In this document: in pieces, positions 8,555-17,565 of the stretch | How positions within the stretch are numbered: position 1 is the first letter of the stretch | Layout: each line of letters starts with the position of its first letter | Assembly (NCBI GenBank): GCA_017984895.1 | Contig: JAGNYO010000003.1 | Coordinates: 1-64,000 of the forward strand | Direction of reading: 5' to 3' | Length of the DNA: 64,000 nucleotides | Source of the DNA: Sphingobium sp. | Lineage (GTDB): Bacteria; Pseudomonadota; Alphaproteobacteria; Sphingomonadales; Sphingomonadaceae | The notes under the pieces: generated by a model | What the model saw: only the letters and a program-made list of their open reading frames with translations | The model's database searches: none | Told to the model about the DNA's origin: nothing | Program-made: the position numbers and the translations under genes

Positions 8555-9090
8555 AATCCGCCCGCCACGCTGGCTTCGGCTTCGGCCAGCGCTTCTGGCG
8601 TGTTGATGTTGTGAAACGCGCTGTCCACCGCCACACCGCGCGCGCCACATTGGCGCATCCATGCCCTGATCGAGCGATCCTGCTGGCCAGCTAACCACTG
8701 GTCGAGCGCCTCCGCCAACGCCGCGGGCCAATACCCCATCAGCCAGTGCCCCTCCACCACCGCCGGGCCGGGGGCGAGCCGCGCTGCGAGATCGGACGGC
8801 AGGGGGAGGGTATCGCATCCGGCGCACAGCACCGCGTCGTGGCCGTGTTCGCGCGCATGATGCAGCGCCGCATTGAGGCCACCCAGCGGCCCCTCGCCAC
8901 CGCGCGGCCTGTCCGCGATAGAGGGCAGCGCGCGCCAGCCGCGCCCGACGATGACCAGCGCATCGGTCTGGGGCATCAGCGCACGCGCCACATGATCGAT
9001 CAGCGCCACACCGCCGAGCTGCGCCGCGCCCTTGTCCGCGCCGAAACGCCGCGCCTCCCCGCCCGCGATGATGGCACCGAGCAGGGTCAT
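8542..9090 (-). CDS. mobA: Molybdenum cofactor guanylyltransferase MobA
   Basis: Transfers GMP from GTP to molybdopterin to give the MGD cofactor (182 aa, cytoplasmic). The nucleotidyltransferase signature IIAGGEARRFGADKG is at residues 7-21; LGGLNAALHHA and the metal-binding CAGCDTLPLPSDLA follow. Its product would serve DMSO-reductase-type enzymes; MsrP in this window uses the simpler molybdopterin form, so no direct link is implied. Convergent overlap with the preceding small gene. Confidence 0.9.
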   Translation of the reverse strand: MTLLGAIIAGGEARRFGADKGAAQLGGVALIDHVARALMPQTDALVIVGRGWRALPSIADRPRGGEGPLGGLNAALHHAREHGHDAVLCAGCDTLPLPSDLAARLAPGPAVVEGHWLMGYWPAALAEALDQWLAGQQDRSIRAWMRQCGARGVAVDSAFHNINTPEALAEAEASVAGGFQSE

Positions 9091-9105
9091 GGCCAGGAGC
9101 GGTCT

Positions 9106-9276
9106 TTATTCCTCAACCGGCGCGCCGGGGCCGTTCTTGAGAATCGACTCGATCGCATTTTTCGCCGAGGCTTTGCTTGTGTAGCCCTCGGTCCAGAAGA
9201 TGACTTCGGCGTTGTATTTGAATTTGGCGACATATTCGCCCGCCTTGTTCTGTTCGATCACAAATTTATGCGCCAT
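9106..9276 (-). CDS. YegP-type DUF1508 protein
   Basis: A 56-residue single-repeat YegP/DUF1508 protein: FVIEQNKAGEYVAKFKYNAEVIFWTEGYTSKASAKNAIESI shows the family's beta-beta-alpha unit, with the EGYTSKASA turn as its hallmark (larger members carry two copies). The frame opens at 9294, but the ATG at 9276 has a GGGAG site upstream and gives the family-like start MAHKF. Function unknown. It lies 15 bases upstream of mobA and may be cotranscribed with it. Confidence 0.8.
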   Translation of the reverse strand: MAHKFVIEQNKAGEYVAKFKYNAEVIFWTEGYTSKASAKNAIESILKNGPGAPVEE

Positions 9277-9344
9277 GGTTCCCACTCCCGCCAATGTTGC
9301 GGGGCACAGCCTATCGCGCGCCCCTGCCTTCGCAAGGTCAAAAT

Positions 9345-10472
9345 TCAGCGCAGACGCGCGGGGCTGTAAATCTTTGTATCAAGGGAGGCAAGCAGCGGGT
9401 CGTCCTGCCCCAACAGCAGCGCCGCCCCCAGCCGCGCCGCCGCCGGTGCGGTCTGGATGCCAAAGCCCCCCTGCCCCGCGAACCAGAAGAAACCGGGCGC
9501 CTCCGCATCATGCCCGTAAACCGGCAGTCGGTCCGGCGCAAAGCTGCGCAGCCCCGCCCATTTGCGCTCCACCGCCTCCACGTGCCAGTCCACCGCCTGG
9601 CTTAGCCGATCTATAGCGATGGCGATATCCAGCGCGTCGGGCGCGACATCCCCCGGCGCGCAATGCTGCTCGTCATGTGGCGTGAGCCAGAGCCTCCCGC
9701 CGCCAATCGCCTTGAAATAGAAGCGCTCGGAAAGGTCGAGCACAATCGGCAGATCATCCGCTACCGGCGCGGCGACGCGCACCTGCGCCACGGTGCGCAG
9801 CATCGGGACGATGCCGAGCGCGCGCACGCCGCACATGTGCGCCACATCATCGGCCCATGCCCCCGCCGCGTTGATGAGCAGGCTTGTGCGCACCTCTTCT
9901 CCGCCGCCAAGACGCACCGCCCAGCCGCCGCCCGGCAGAGGGCGCGCGTTCTCGAACCGGGCGGAGCAGGCGAGGGTGCCGCCGCGCGCCCGCAGCCGCT
10001 TCAGATAAGCGCCATGCAGCGCCGCGACATCAATGTCGCAGGTGGTGGGTTCGGCGAGGCCGATGGTCCAGTCCGCGCGCAAGCCGGGAACAGCCGCGCC
10101 GAGCGCCGCGCCATCCACGCGCGTAAACAACGCGGTATCGGCAAAGGCGGCGATCTGCGCGTCCCGCAGTGGCGCATCCTCCGCCCGCCCGATATGCAGC
10201 GCCCCGCGCCGGCTGAGAAAGCTGCCTTCCGCAAAATCCGGCTCCGGGCTGGCCAGCAGCGCATAGGAAGCGCGGGTGAGCGGGCGCACATGCGGCCCGC
10301 CATAGCTTTCCGACCAGAACGCGACCGAGCGCCCGGTGGCATGATAGCCCGGCTGCGCCTCGCTCTCGACCACCAACACGGACATATGCCCCGCCAGCTC
10401 AGCGCCGAGGCTGGCCCCCGCCATCCCCGCGCCGATGACGAGCGCGTCATAGCGGTTGGCAAGCGCAGTCAT
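9345..10472 (-). CDS. FAD-dependent oxidoreductase, D-arginine dehydrogenase-like
   Basis: A 375-residue DAO/glycine-oxidase-family flavoprotein. The FAD dinucleotide fold is at the N-terminus (DALVIGAGMAGASLGAEL, residues 9-26, acidic VVES end), followed by QPGYHATGRSVAFWSESYG, very like D-arginine dehydrogenase of Pseudomonas. The C-terminal WAGLRSFAPDRLPVYG and FFWFAGQGGFGIQTAPA segments also match that enzyme. The tyrosine of the active-site lid is kept, but the histidine before it is Phe here, so the substrate may differ. Its start overlaps the upstream hydrolase stop in an ATGA junction, so the two form an operon. Confidence 0.85.
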   Translation of the reverse strand: MTALANRYDALVIGAGMAGASLGAELAGHMSVLVVESEAQPGYHATGRSVAFWSESYGGPHVRPLTRASYALLASPEPDFAEGSFLSRRGALHIGRAEDAPLRDAQIAAFADTALFTRVDGAALGAAVPGLRADWTIGLAEPTTCDIDVAALHGAYLKRLRARGGTLACSARFENARPLPGGGWAVRLGGGEEVRTSLLINAAGAWADDVAHMCGVRALGIVPMLRTVAQVRVAAPVADDLPIVLDLSERFYFKAIGGGRLWLTPHDEQHCAPGDVAPDALDIAIAIDRLSQAVDWHVEAVERKWAGLRSFAPDRLPVYGHDAEAPGFFWFAGQGGFGIQTAPAAARLGAALLLGQDDPLLASLDTKIYSPARLR

Positions 10473-11410
10473 CGGCTGGGCGCATATTCGGCGAAGAAGG
10501 CAGCGATCCGGGCGAGCGCATCGTCGCGCACCGCATCGACCTCGCGCAATATCTCGTGCGCGACATCCGCGCCATAAACATGCAGCCGCGCGCCCGGTAT
10601 CCGCGCCGCCATGCGAATGATCGCGGGGGTGGAAACCACCGCGTCGCCCGTGCTCGCGAGGATGAGCAACGGCGTGCGCACCCGCTCCAGCAGGCCGGTC
10701 CGGGCGAGCACATCAAGCGAGCGGTAGGCCGCGCGCAGCCAGCCCCAGGTCGGCGTATCCAAGGCGATGTCGGGCCGCTCCACCTCGAAGCGCGCCGCGC
10801 GCAACAGCCGCTCCCGGTCGTGGGAGAGCACATTGGGCAGGGTGGCGCCCTCATCCACACGCACGGCGGATCGCACCCGCCCGATACCGCGCCGCCCCAG
10901 CCCCAGCGCGCAGGCAGCCGCGGCAATCCGGCCCGCCAACCAGTGCGGCAGCACGCCGGTATGAATGCCGAGCATCGGCGCGGACAGCACCACGGCGTCC
11001 GCCGCGATCCGCCCCTCCGCCAGCGCGCGCAGCACCAGATGCCCGCCCATCGAATGCGCCACGATCACCTGCGGCCCGCGCGTGCGCCCGCGCCATTCGC
11101 GCGCATAGGCCTCCACATCCTCCAGCCAGCAGTCGAAATCCTCCGCATGGCCGAGCGCGCTGCCCTGTATCAGGCGCCCGGACCCGCCCTGCCCGCGCCA
11201 GTCCAGGCTCTCGACGGCCCAGCCCTCCTCCGCCCAGCCGATCAGCGCCTCGTCATATTTCTCGATATGGTCCGCCCGGCCGCCCAGAAACAGCAGCGAT
11301 CCCCGCGGCGCACCCCGTCCTCCCAGCCGGATACGCCGCAGCATCCAGCCATCGGGCGCGGGCCAGCTTTCCATCATGGCGTCATCAAGGCGAAGCGGTG
11401 CAGGTCGCAT
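10469..11410 (-). CDS. Alpha/beta hydrolase, lysophospholipase-like
   Basis: A 313-residue serine hydrolase of the PldB/monoacylglycerol-lipase type. The oxyanion region reads LFLGGRADHIEKYDE, the WRGQGGSGR turn follows, and the nucleophile elbow is VAHSMGGHL. The acid lies in LLILASTGDAVVS and the base in DVAHEIL near the C-terminus. The frame opens at 11566, but the ATG at 11410 gives the natural protein. It is divergent from cpaA with 49 bp between starts, and coupled by ATGA overlap to the flavoprotein gene downstream. Substrate unknown. Confidence 0.85.
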   Translation of the reverse strand: MRPAPLRLDDAMMESWPAPDGWMLRRIRLGGRGAPRGSLLFLGGRADHIEKYDEALIGWAEEGWAVESLDWRGQGGSGRLIQGSALGHAEDFDCWLEDVEAYAREWRGRTRGPQVIVAHSMGGHLVLRALAEGRIAADAVVLSAPMLGIHTGVLPHWLAGRIAAAACALGLGRRGIGRVRSAVRVDEGATLPNVLSHDRERLLRAARFEVERPDIALDTPTWGWLRAAYRSLDVLARTGLLERVRTPLLILASTGDAVVSTPAIIRMAARIPGARLHVYGADVAHEILREVDAVRDDALARIAAFFAEYAPSR

Positions 11411-11459
11411 TAACGCGCTGTTTACGAGTTGGTAAGGCATTCCGTCTAGACCTGCTGCC

Positions 11460-11933
11460 ATGAGCGGGGAAATTATCCGAATTATCTTGCTGTGCGCGCT
11501 GGCCGGATTGCTGGTTTGCGCCGCCGTTACCGATATCCGCTCGCGCATCATTTCCAACCGGCTCAACCTTCTGATCGCGCTGCTCGCCCCGCTCTACTGG
11601 CTGGCGAGCGGAATTCCGGCCTGGCCGGACATGGCGCTACAGGTAGGGCTGGGCATCGGCATGTTCGGTATCTTTGCCGCGCTGTTCGCGCTGGGGCTGA
11701 TGGGCGGCGGCGATGTAAAGCTGCTCGCGGCGGTCGCTTTGTGGTTCCCATGGCAGGCACTGGGGCTGCTGTTGCTGCTGATGGCGCTGCTCGGCGGGAT
11801 CGTGACTTTGATGACGGTCATCCACCACCGCCTGAGCCGAAGGCTGGGCCAGCCGGAGGTTCCTTATGGGGTGGCCATCTCGCTCGCCGCGATGTGGCTG
11901 GTGGGTGAACGAATTATTTACCATTTTGCGTAA
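11460..11933 (+). CDS. cpaA: Prepilin peptidase CpaA/TadV
   Basis: Inner-membrane aspartyl protease (157 aa, peptidase family A24) that processes Flp-type prepilins. Four or five membrane segments. The two catalytic aspartates are D25 in AVTDIRSRIISN and D85 in GLMGGGDVKLLAA, both in the standard context. First gene of the cpa/tad cluster; cpaB begins about 50 bases after its stop. No pilin substrate is encoded nearby. Confidence 0.93.
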   Translation: MSGEIIRIILLCALAGLLVCAAVTDIRSRIISNRLNLLIALLAPLYWLASGIPAWPDMALQVGLGIGMFGIFAALFALGLMGGGDVKLLAAVALWFPWQALGLLLLLMALLGGIVTLMTVIHHRLSRRLGQPEVPYGVAISLAAMWLVGERIIYHFA

Positions 11934-11984
11934 CATTTGCGCCTTGAAAACCCGGTTTTCAGGGCTTGGAGGACGAGGTTCGTC

Positions 11985-12971
11985 ATGGATGTGAAAAAAG
12001 CAGCATTGCTGGCGGGTGCGCTCATCATCGCCGTCGCGGCGGCGCTTATGGCGCGTTCGATGTTCAGCGGGGGAGGCACCCCAAACGGCCCGGCCGCCCC
12101 GCAGGCCACCGCCGCCGCCGTGCCACAGCAGGCGCTGGACGGCCCGCAGGTGCTCGTCGCCACGCGCGCGCTGCCGGTGGGCACGATCATCGATGCTGAG
12201 AGCTTCCGCTTTCAACCCTGGCCCAAGGATCTGGTCGAGGAGGCCTATTTCCTTCAGGGCAAGACAGACCCGCAATCGCTTCAGGGCGCAGTCGTCCGCA
12301 ACACCATCACCGCTGGCCAGCCGGTCACGCACGGCGCGCTGATCCGCCCCGGCGAGCGGGGCTTTCTCGCCGCCGCGCTTGGCCCTGGCATGCGCGCCGT
12401 AACCGTGCCCGTTTCGATGCAAAGCTCGGTCGCGGGCTTTATCTTCCCCGGCGACAGGGTCGACGTGCTGGTCACGCAGACGGTGACGGGCGAGGATACC
12501 AACAACCCGCTGCGCGTAACCGAAACGATCGTGCGCAACCTGCGCGTGCTCGCCACCGATCAGCGCACCAACGCGCTCGATGAGGCCGGCAAGCCCGATG
12601 TCCGCACTTTCTCCAACGTCACGCTGGAGGTAACGCCCCGCATCGCCGAAAAAATCGCCGTGTCGCAGACGATCGGCCAGCTTTCGCTGACGCTGCGCGC
12701 GCTCGCCGACACCAAGCAGGATCTCGATGCCGCCATCGCCAGTGGCACTGTCGCCCTGCCCAACAGCAACGACCCGGCCGCCGAGAAACGCGCGCTCACC
12801 ACCATCGCCTCACGGCCCGAGGACGGCCGTTTCAGCCAGACCACCGGCGGCGATGTGTCGCGCTATGCCCGCCGTTCCATGCCGCCGCGCAAGGTGGTGC
12901 CACAAGTCGGGGCGCTGGTTCGCGTCGCGCGGGGCACATCGGTCGAGCAGGTCGAGATCAGGGGGAACTGA
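11985..12971 (+). CDS. cpaB: Flp pilus assembly protein CpaB/RcpC
   Basis: A 328-residue periplasmic pilus-assembly protein anchored by one N-terminal helix (AALLAGALIIAVAAALMARSM cut short here, about residues 6-25). The SAF domain follows: VLVATRALPVGTIIDAESFRFQPWP near 57-82 and GERGFLAAALGPGMRAVTVPVS near 125-145, then GFIFPGDRVDVLVT. The frame opens at 11937; the ATG at 11985 has GGAGG/GAGG sites just upstream and starts directly before the membrane anchor. Part of the cpaABCDE-tadBC transcription unit; cpaC starts 1 base after its stop. Confidence 0.93.
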   Translation: MDVKKAALLAGALIIAVAAALMARSMFSGGGTPNGPAAPQATAAAVPQQALDGPQVLVATRALPVGTIIDAESFRFQPWPKDLVEEAYFLQGKTDPQSLQGAVVRNTITAGQPVTHGALIRPGERGFLAAALGPGMRAVTVPVSMQSSVAGFIFPGDRVDVLVTQTVTGEDTNNPLRVTETIVRNLRVLATDQRTNALDEAGKPDVRTFSNVTLEVTPRIAEKIAVSQTIGQLSLTLRALADTKQDLDAAIASGTVALPNSNDPAAEKRALTTIASRPEDGRFSQTTGGDVSRYARRSMPPRKVVPQVGALVRVARGTSVEQVEIRGN

Positions 12972-12972
12972 G

Positions 12973-14571
12973 ATGAACCAGACACGCTCACCGCTGCGCA
13001 AGGCCAGCATAGTCGCCAGCGCGCTGCTGCTCGCCAGCGCCAGCCTGCTCGCCCCCGCCACCATGGCCGGAGCCGCGCCCGATGCCGTGAAACAGGCCGA
13101 TAGCGGCGTCATCCTGATGTCCGTCGGCGCCAGCCGCATCATCAACCTGCCGGGGCAGATGAGCGATGTCGTCGTCGCCAACCCCAATGTCGCTGACGTG
13201 CATGTGCGTTCGCAGAACCAGATTTATATCCTTGCCAAAAGCACGGGCGAAACCAGCATTTCCGCCACCACCGCGGGCGGACGGGTGTTGTGGAGCGGCA
13301 TGGTCCGTGTCGGCAACAATCTCACCAGCATCGACCAGATGCTCAAACTCGCCATGCCGGATGCGGACATCACCGTCTCCAAGATGAACGGCCTGATCCT
13401 GCTCACCGGCACGGTGAAGGCGCCCGAGGACGCCGCCGAAGCGGAGCGTCTGGTGCAGGCCTTCTCCGCGCCCGCAGCCGGCGCCCCGCCATCCGTAACG
13501 GTCGTCAGCCGCCTGCGCACCGCAACGCCGTTGCAGGTCAATCTTCAGGTCAAGATCGCGGAAGTAAGCCGCAGCCTCGTGCACCAGATCGGCACCAACC
13601 TCAACACCGCAGATGCAACGAGCGGGTTCAAGTTCGGCTTGGGCCATGGCCGCAAGATCATCAACCAGCAATGGGCACCCGGTGGCCTGCTCGGCACCGG
13701 CAACGGCCTTATTCCGCCGCCGACCGGCACGGTCGTTCAGCCGCTGGCAGGGGCCACCTCCCTCGCAGCCGATACCAGGCTGTTCGGCATGAACATCCTC
13801 GCCGCGCTCGATATTGCCGAGATCAACGGCCTCGCCACCACGCTCGCGCAGCCCAACCTGACCTCGCTCTCGGGCGAGACAGCGAGCTTTCTTGCTGGCG
13901 GAGAATATCCCTATCAGGTCTTTAATGGCGACAACAACGGCAACAGCTACGAGTTCAAGCAATATGGCGTGCAGCTCTCGTTCACGCCGGTGGTGCTGGC
14001 GGACGGGCGCATTTCGTTGCGCGTGCGGCCGACCGTCTCGTCGCTCGACTTTTCCGTCGCGACCAGTGGCGTCCCTGCATTGAAAACCCGCACCGCCGAA
14101 ACGTCGGTCGAGCTTGGCTCCGGCCAGTCCTTCATGATCGCGGGTCTGCTGAGCAATGACACCTCCAACAATATCAACAAGGTGCCGGGCATCGGCAACG
14201 TGCCGATCCTGGGCAGCCTGTTCAAATCGCGCCGTTTCCTGCGGGACGAGACAGAGCTGGTGATCGTCGTCACCCCCTATCTGGTCAAGCCGATCAACGC
14301 CAGCGACGTGCACCTGCCGACCGACGGCTTCCGCAACGCGACCGAGCTGCAAGGCCTGCTGCTGCAAAAGGGATCTGACGGCGTGACCGGCGGCGCGCGG
14401 CCGATGCCGTCCGTCGCACCCGCTGCGCCCCAACCGGCGGACCCTGCCGGCGCCCCCCAGGCCGCCGTCACACCGCTCCCCGCCCCGGCCTCCGGCTCAG
14501 GGTCCAACGCCAAGCGCAAGGCCGCGCGCACCGCTTCGGTGGATGCTGTCGGGCCGGGCTTCACATTCTGA
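12973..14571 (+). CDS. cpaC: Outer-membrane secretin CpaC/RcpA
   Basis: Pilus secretin forming the outer-membrane channel of the Tad system (532 aa). A signal peptide (residues about 1-37, ending AGAAP) precedes the pilus/BON-type N domains: ILMSVGASRIINLPGQMSDVVVANP, then a NGLILLTGTVKAPEDAAEAERLV segment. The secretin core carries ALAQPNLTSLSGETASFLAGGEYP, VQLSFTPVVL and VELGSGQSFMIAGLLSND, then VPGIGNVPILGSLF near the end. The ATG at 12973 follows the cpaB stop and uses GGGGGAA for ribosome binding. A Pro/Ala-rich tail ends in lysines and arginines. Confidence 0.95.
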   Translation: MNQTRSPLRKASIVASALLLASASLLAPATMAGAAPDAVKQADSGVILMSVGASRIINLPGQMSDVVVANPNVADVHVRSQNQIYILAKSTGETSISATTAGGRVLWSGMVRVGNNLTSIDQMLKLAMPDADITVSKMNGLILLTGTVKAPEDAAEAERLVQAFSAPAAGAPPSVTVVSRLRTATPLQVNLQVKIAEVSRSLVHQIGTNLNTADATSGFKFGLGHGRKIINQQWAPGGLLGTGNGLIPPPTGTVVQPLAGATSLAADTRLFGMNILAALDIAEINGLATTLAQPNLTSLSGETASFLAGGEYPYQVFNGDNNGNSYEFKQYGVQLSFTPVVLADGRISLRVRPTVSSLDFSVATSGVPALKTRTAETSVELGSGQSFMIAGLLSNDTSNNINKVPGIGNVPILGSLFKSRRFLRDETELVIVVTPYLVKPINASDVHLPTDGFRNATELQGLLLQKGSDGVTGGARPMPSVAPAAPQPADPAGAPQAAVTPLPAPASGSGSNAKRKAARTASVDAVGPGFTF

Positions 14572-14588
14572 CGGGAAGGATCACAGCC

Positions 14589-15239
14589 ATGCGTCATCCC
14601 TATTCACGCCTTTTCCTCCGCCGCCTCGCGCTGGTTGCGGCTACCACGCTGCCACTTGCGGCATGCGGCGCCGAAACGGCCAACAACCGCGGGGTCGAAT
14701 CGGTGCATCAGCCCGTGGTAAGCTACACCAGCTTCGTGTTCGATGTGCGCGCGGACGGCGGCACCGGCGTCTCCGGCGCCGAAAAGGAACGCCTCAACGG
14801 CTGGCTCGATTCGCTCGGTATCGGCTATGGCGACAGCGTGATGGTCACGGCGGGCGCGCCTGCTGCCGCCCGCACTGACATCGCCGCCATGCTTGGCCAG
14901 CGCGGCCTGTTGCTGCGCGAGGATGTGTCGGTCACCGCCGGGGTGGCGCCCTATGGCTCCGTGCGCCTCGTCGTGCGGCGCGCCACCGCCGCTGTGCCCG
15001 GTTGCCCGGACTGGAGCGACAAACAGGAAAACAATATGGCGGGCGGCGCCTCCAGCAATTTTGGCTGCGCCGTCAACAGCAACCTCGCCGCGATGGTCGC
15101 CAACCCGGAAGATCTCGTGCGCGGCCAGACCGACAGCAACGGCGGCCTGCGCACCGCGACCGCCAACCGCGCGATCAAGGATCTTCAGGCCAAGCCGACC
15201 ACTGGATCAGGCGGCCTCGTGAGTTTGGGAGGGAACTGA
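14589..15239 (+). CDS. cpaD: Pilus assembly lipoprotein CpaD
   Basis: A 216-residue CpaD-family lipoprotein, likely a partner or pilotin of the secretin. The lipobox LPLAACG gives a lipidated cysteine at residue 26. The body has the CpaD signatures VPGCPDWS and SNFGCAVNSNLAAMVANPEDLVRG, with two cysteines spaced as in the family, and ends with a Gly-rich tail. Coupled between cpaC (17 bases) and cpaE (3 bases). Confidence 0.92.
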   Translation: MRHPYSRLFLRRLALVAATTLPLAACGAETANNRGVESVHQPVVSYTSFVFDVRADGGTGVSGAEKERLNGWLDSLGIGYGDSVMVTAGAPAAARTDIAAMLGQRGLLLREDVSVTAGVAPYGSVRLVVRRATAAVPGCPDWSDKQENNMAGGASSNFGCAVNSNLAAMVANPEDLVRGQTDSNGGLRTATANRAIKDLQAKPTTGSGGLVSLGGN

Positions 15240-15242
15240 ACC

Positions 15243-16526
15243 ATGAATGCTCCCTTCAAAATGGGCATGGGTGCGGGCCGGGACATGTTCCAGGCCTATG
15301 CGTGTGACGACAACAGCGCCCACATCATCCGCTCTGTCGCTGTGGAGATGGGCTGGGAACAGGAGCGCGTCTACAAGGGCGGCCTGCGCAACGCGGTGCA
15401 ATCGCTCTCGGTCAGCTCGAGTCCCTATATCCTGTTCGTCGACATGTCCGAGTCGAGCGACCCGCTCAACGACATCAACGGCCTCGCCGAAGTATGCGAG
15501 CCAGGCACGATCGTGATCGCCTGCGGGCAGGTCAACGATGTCCGCCTCTATCGCGATCTCCTCGCCAGCGGCATTCAGGATTATCTGCTGAAACCCTTGA
15601 GCGCCGAACATCTGCGAGAAACATTCTCCAGCGCGCAGACAGCGTTCCTTGCGCCGCGCATGGAGGGCAGCGATACGCATAGCCATATCGCCACCGCCGT
15701 GATCGGCGTGCGCGGCGGGGTGGGCGCGTCCACGGTCGCTACATCGCTCGCGTGGTTGCTCTCCGAACAGGCCGGGCGGGCGACTGCGCTGCTCGATCTC
15801 GATCTCCATTTCGGCACCGGCGCGCTGACGCTGGACCTTGAACCGGGCCGTGGCCTCATCGACGCGATCGAAAATCCCAGCCGTATCGATGGCCTGTTCA
15901 TCGAACGCGCGATGGTGCGCGCGTCGGACAAGCTGGCGCTGCTCTCGGCCGAAGCCCCGATCCACCAGCCGATGATGACCGATGGCGGCGCTTTCCACCA
16001 GCTTGAAGAAGAGTTTCGCTCTGCCTTCGAGGCGAGCGTGATCGACATGCCGCGTCATATGCTGATCCAGTTTCCGCAGTTGATGGCCGATTACAATCTC
16101 GGCGTCATCGTCACCGAAATCACGCTTGCCGGGGCGCGCGACACGATCCGTATGCTATCCTGGATGCGCAGCAACGCGCCGCAGATGAAGGTGCTGGTGC
16201 TTGCCAACAAGGTGCAGGCCAACGCGCTGGAAATTTCGCGCAAGGATTTCGAGCAATCTATCGAACGCAAGATCGACATCACCCTGCCGTTTGACATGCG
16301 TCTCGCCGCGCAGGCCGCCAAGCTGGGCAAGCCGCTGGCCGAAGTCGCGAAATCGAGCAAGCTCGGCGCCGCCTATGGCGAGATGCTGACCCGGATCCTC
16401 GATCTGGGCGGCGCGGATACCAGCCTGCCCGCCCCTAAAAAAGGCGGCTCGCTGCTCGGCAAGCTGAATGAGCTCAAGGACCTGCTGCCCAAAAAGGGCA
16501 GCAAGGCCAGGGCGGAAGCGAACTGA
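15243..16526 (+). CDS. cpaE: Pilus assembly ATPase-like protein CpaE/TadZ
   Basis: MinD/ParA-like polar localisation factor of the Tad pilus (427 aa). An N-terminal receiver-like domain (about 20-135, with ILFVDMSES in the place of a phospho-acceptor strand) precedes the deviant Walker A GVRGGVGASTVATSLA near residue 155-170 and ALLDLDLHFGTGALTLDL. A further switch-like segment DMPRHM lies near 265. The lysine of the classical deviant Walker motif is absent (GGVGAST), as in many TadZ proteins. It is followed by tadB after 38 bases, where cpaF would usually stand. Confidence 0.93.
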   Translation: MNAPFKMGMGAGRDMFQAYACDDNSAHIIRSVAVEMGWEQERVYKGGLRNAVQSLSVSSSPYILFVDMSESSDPLNDINGLAEVCEPGTIVIACGQVNDVRLYRDLLASGIQDYLLKPLSAEHLRETFSSAQTAFLAPRMEGSDTHSHIATAVIGVRGGVGASTVATSLAWLLSEQAGRATALLDLDLHFGTGALTLDLEPGRGLIDAIENPSRIDGLFIERAMVRASDKLALLSAEAPIHQPMMTDGGAFHQLEEEFRSAFEASVIDMPRHMLIQFPQLMADYNLGVIVTEITLAGARDTIRMLSWMRSNAPQMKVLVLANKVQANALEISRKDFEQSIERKIDITLPFDMRLAAQAAKLGKPLAEVAKSSKLGAAYGEMLTRILDLGGADTSLPAPKKGGSLLGKLNELKDLLPKKGSKARAEAN

Positions 16527-16564
16527 GGCCATGATGGCCGCGGGCACAGGGGAATAGCCGATCC

Positions 16565-17560
16565 ATGGACCCCAGACTGATCCTGCTCATTGCGATGCTG
16601 GGTGGCGCGATCCTGCTGCTGGTGCTTGCCCTGGCCGGGCCGTCCGCAGCCAAGGCGCAGGCGCGCCGGCTGGCCGCCGTGATGGGGCGTCACAGCAGCG
16701 CCGCCGAAAATCAGGTCGAAGCGCGCATGCGCAAGGCGATTGCCTCCTCCGCCAGGGTGCAGAGCAATGTCTTTACGTCGCTGATCCCCGATCCGGAAAA
16801 GCTGACCAAGCGCCTGCGGATGACCGGCAAGAAATGGACACTGAACCAGTATATGCTCACCTGCGCGGGCATTGCGGCCGCCGTGATCGCCTTCGGGCTG
16901 GTGCGCGGCTGGGCGCCGCTTACCGCCCTCTTCGCCGGCACCGCCGCTGGCCTCGGCCTGCCGCATAAATATGTGAGCATGGTGATTGCCAAGCGCATCA
17001 AGAAGTTCACGCAGAATTTCCCGGACGCGCTGGAGCTGATGGTGCGCGGCCTGCGCTCCGGCCTGCCGATCGCGGAGACGCTCTCGATCGTTTCGACCGA
17101 AGTTCCCGCGCCCGTCGGCGAGGAGTTCCGCCTGGTGACGGAGCGGATCAAGATCGGCAAGACCATGGATCAGGCGTTGACCGAGACGGCGGACCGGCTT
17201 GGCACACCGGAATTCCAGTTCTTCTGCATCACCCTCAACATCCAGCGCGAAACCGGCGGCAACCTCGCGGAAACTCTGGCGAACCTTTCCACCGTGCTGC
17301 GGCAGCGCGCCCAGATGAAGCTCAAGATCAACGCGATGTCGTCTGAATCCAAGGCGTCGGCGTGGATCATCGGCTCCTTGCCGTTCATCGTGTTCGGCCT
17401 GATCAGCTGGATCAACTTCGATTATATGTCGCCCTTCTTCACGCCCGATCCCAATGGGCTGTTCGGCTTCAGCCTGATGCAGGTCGTCGGCATGGGCGGC
17501 GTGGGGTGGATGGGCATCGGTGTGTTCATCATGGCCCAGATGATAAACTTCGAGATCTGA
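16565..17560 (+). CDS. tadB: Tad secretion inner-membrane protein TadB
   Basis: A 331-residue GspF-family platform protein. N-terminal helix (LILLIAMLGGAILLLVLALAG), two closely spaced helices near residues 95-135, the cytoplasmic GspF domain with DALELMVRGLRSGLPIAETL and GGNLAETLANLSTVLRQR, and a C-terminal hydrophobic pair. It works with TadC as the platform driven by the CpaF/TadA ATPase, which is not encoded in this locus. tadC follows after 5 bases. Confidence 0.94.
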   Translation: MDPRLILLIAMLGGAILLLVLALAGPSAAKAQARRLAAVMGRHSSAAENQVEARMRKAIASSARVQSNVFTSLIPDPEKLTKRLRMTGKKWTLNQYMLTCAGIAAAVIAFGLVRGWAPLTALFAGTAAGLGLPHKYVSMVIAKRIKKFTQNFPDALELMVRGLRSGLPIAETLSIVSTEVPAPVGEEFRLVTERIKIGKTMDQALTETADRLGTPEFQFFCITLNIQRETGGNLAETLANLSTVLRQRAQMKLKINAMSSESKASAWIIGSLPFIVFGLISWINFDYMSPFFTPDPNGLFGFSLMQVVGMGGVGWMGIGVFIMAQMINFEI

Positions 17561-17565
17561 TAGCT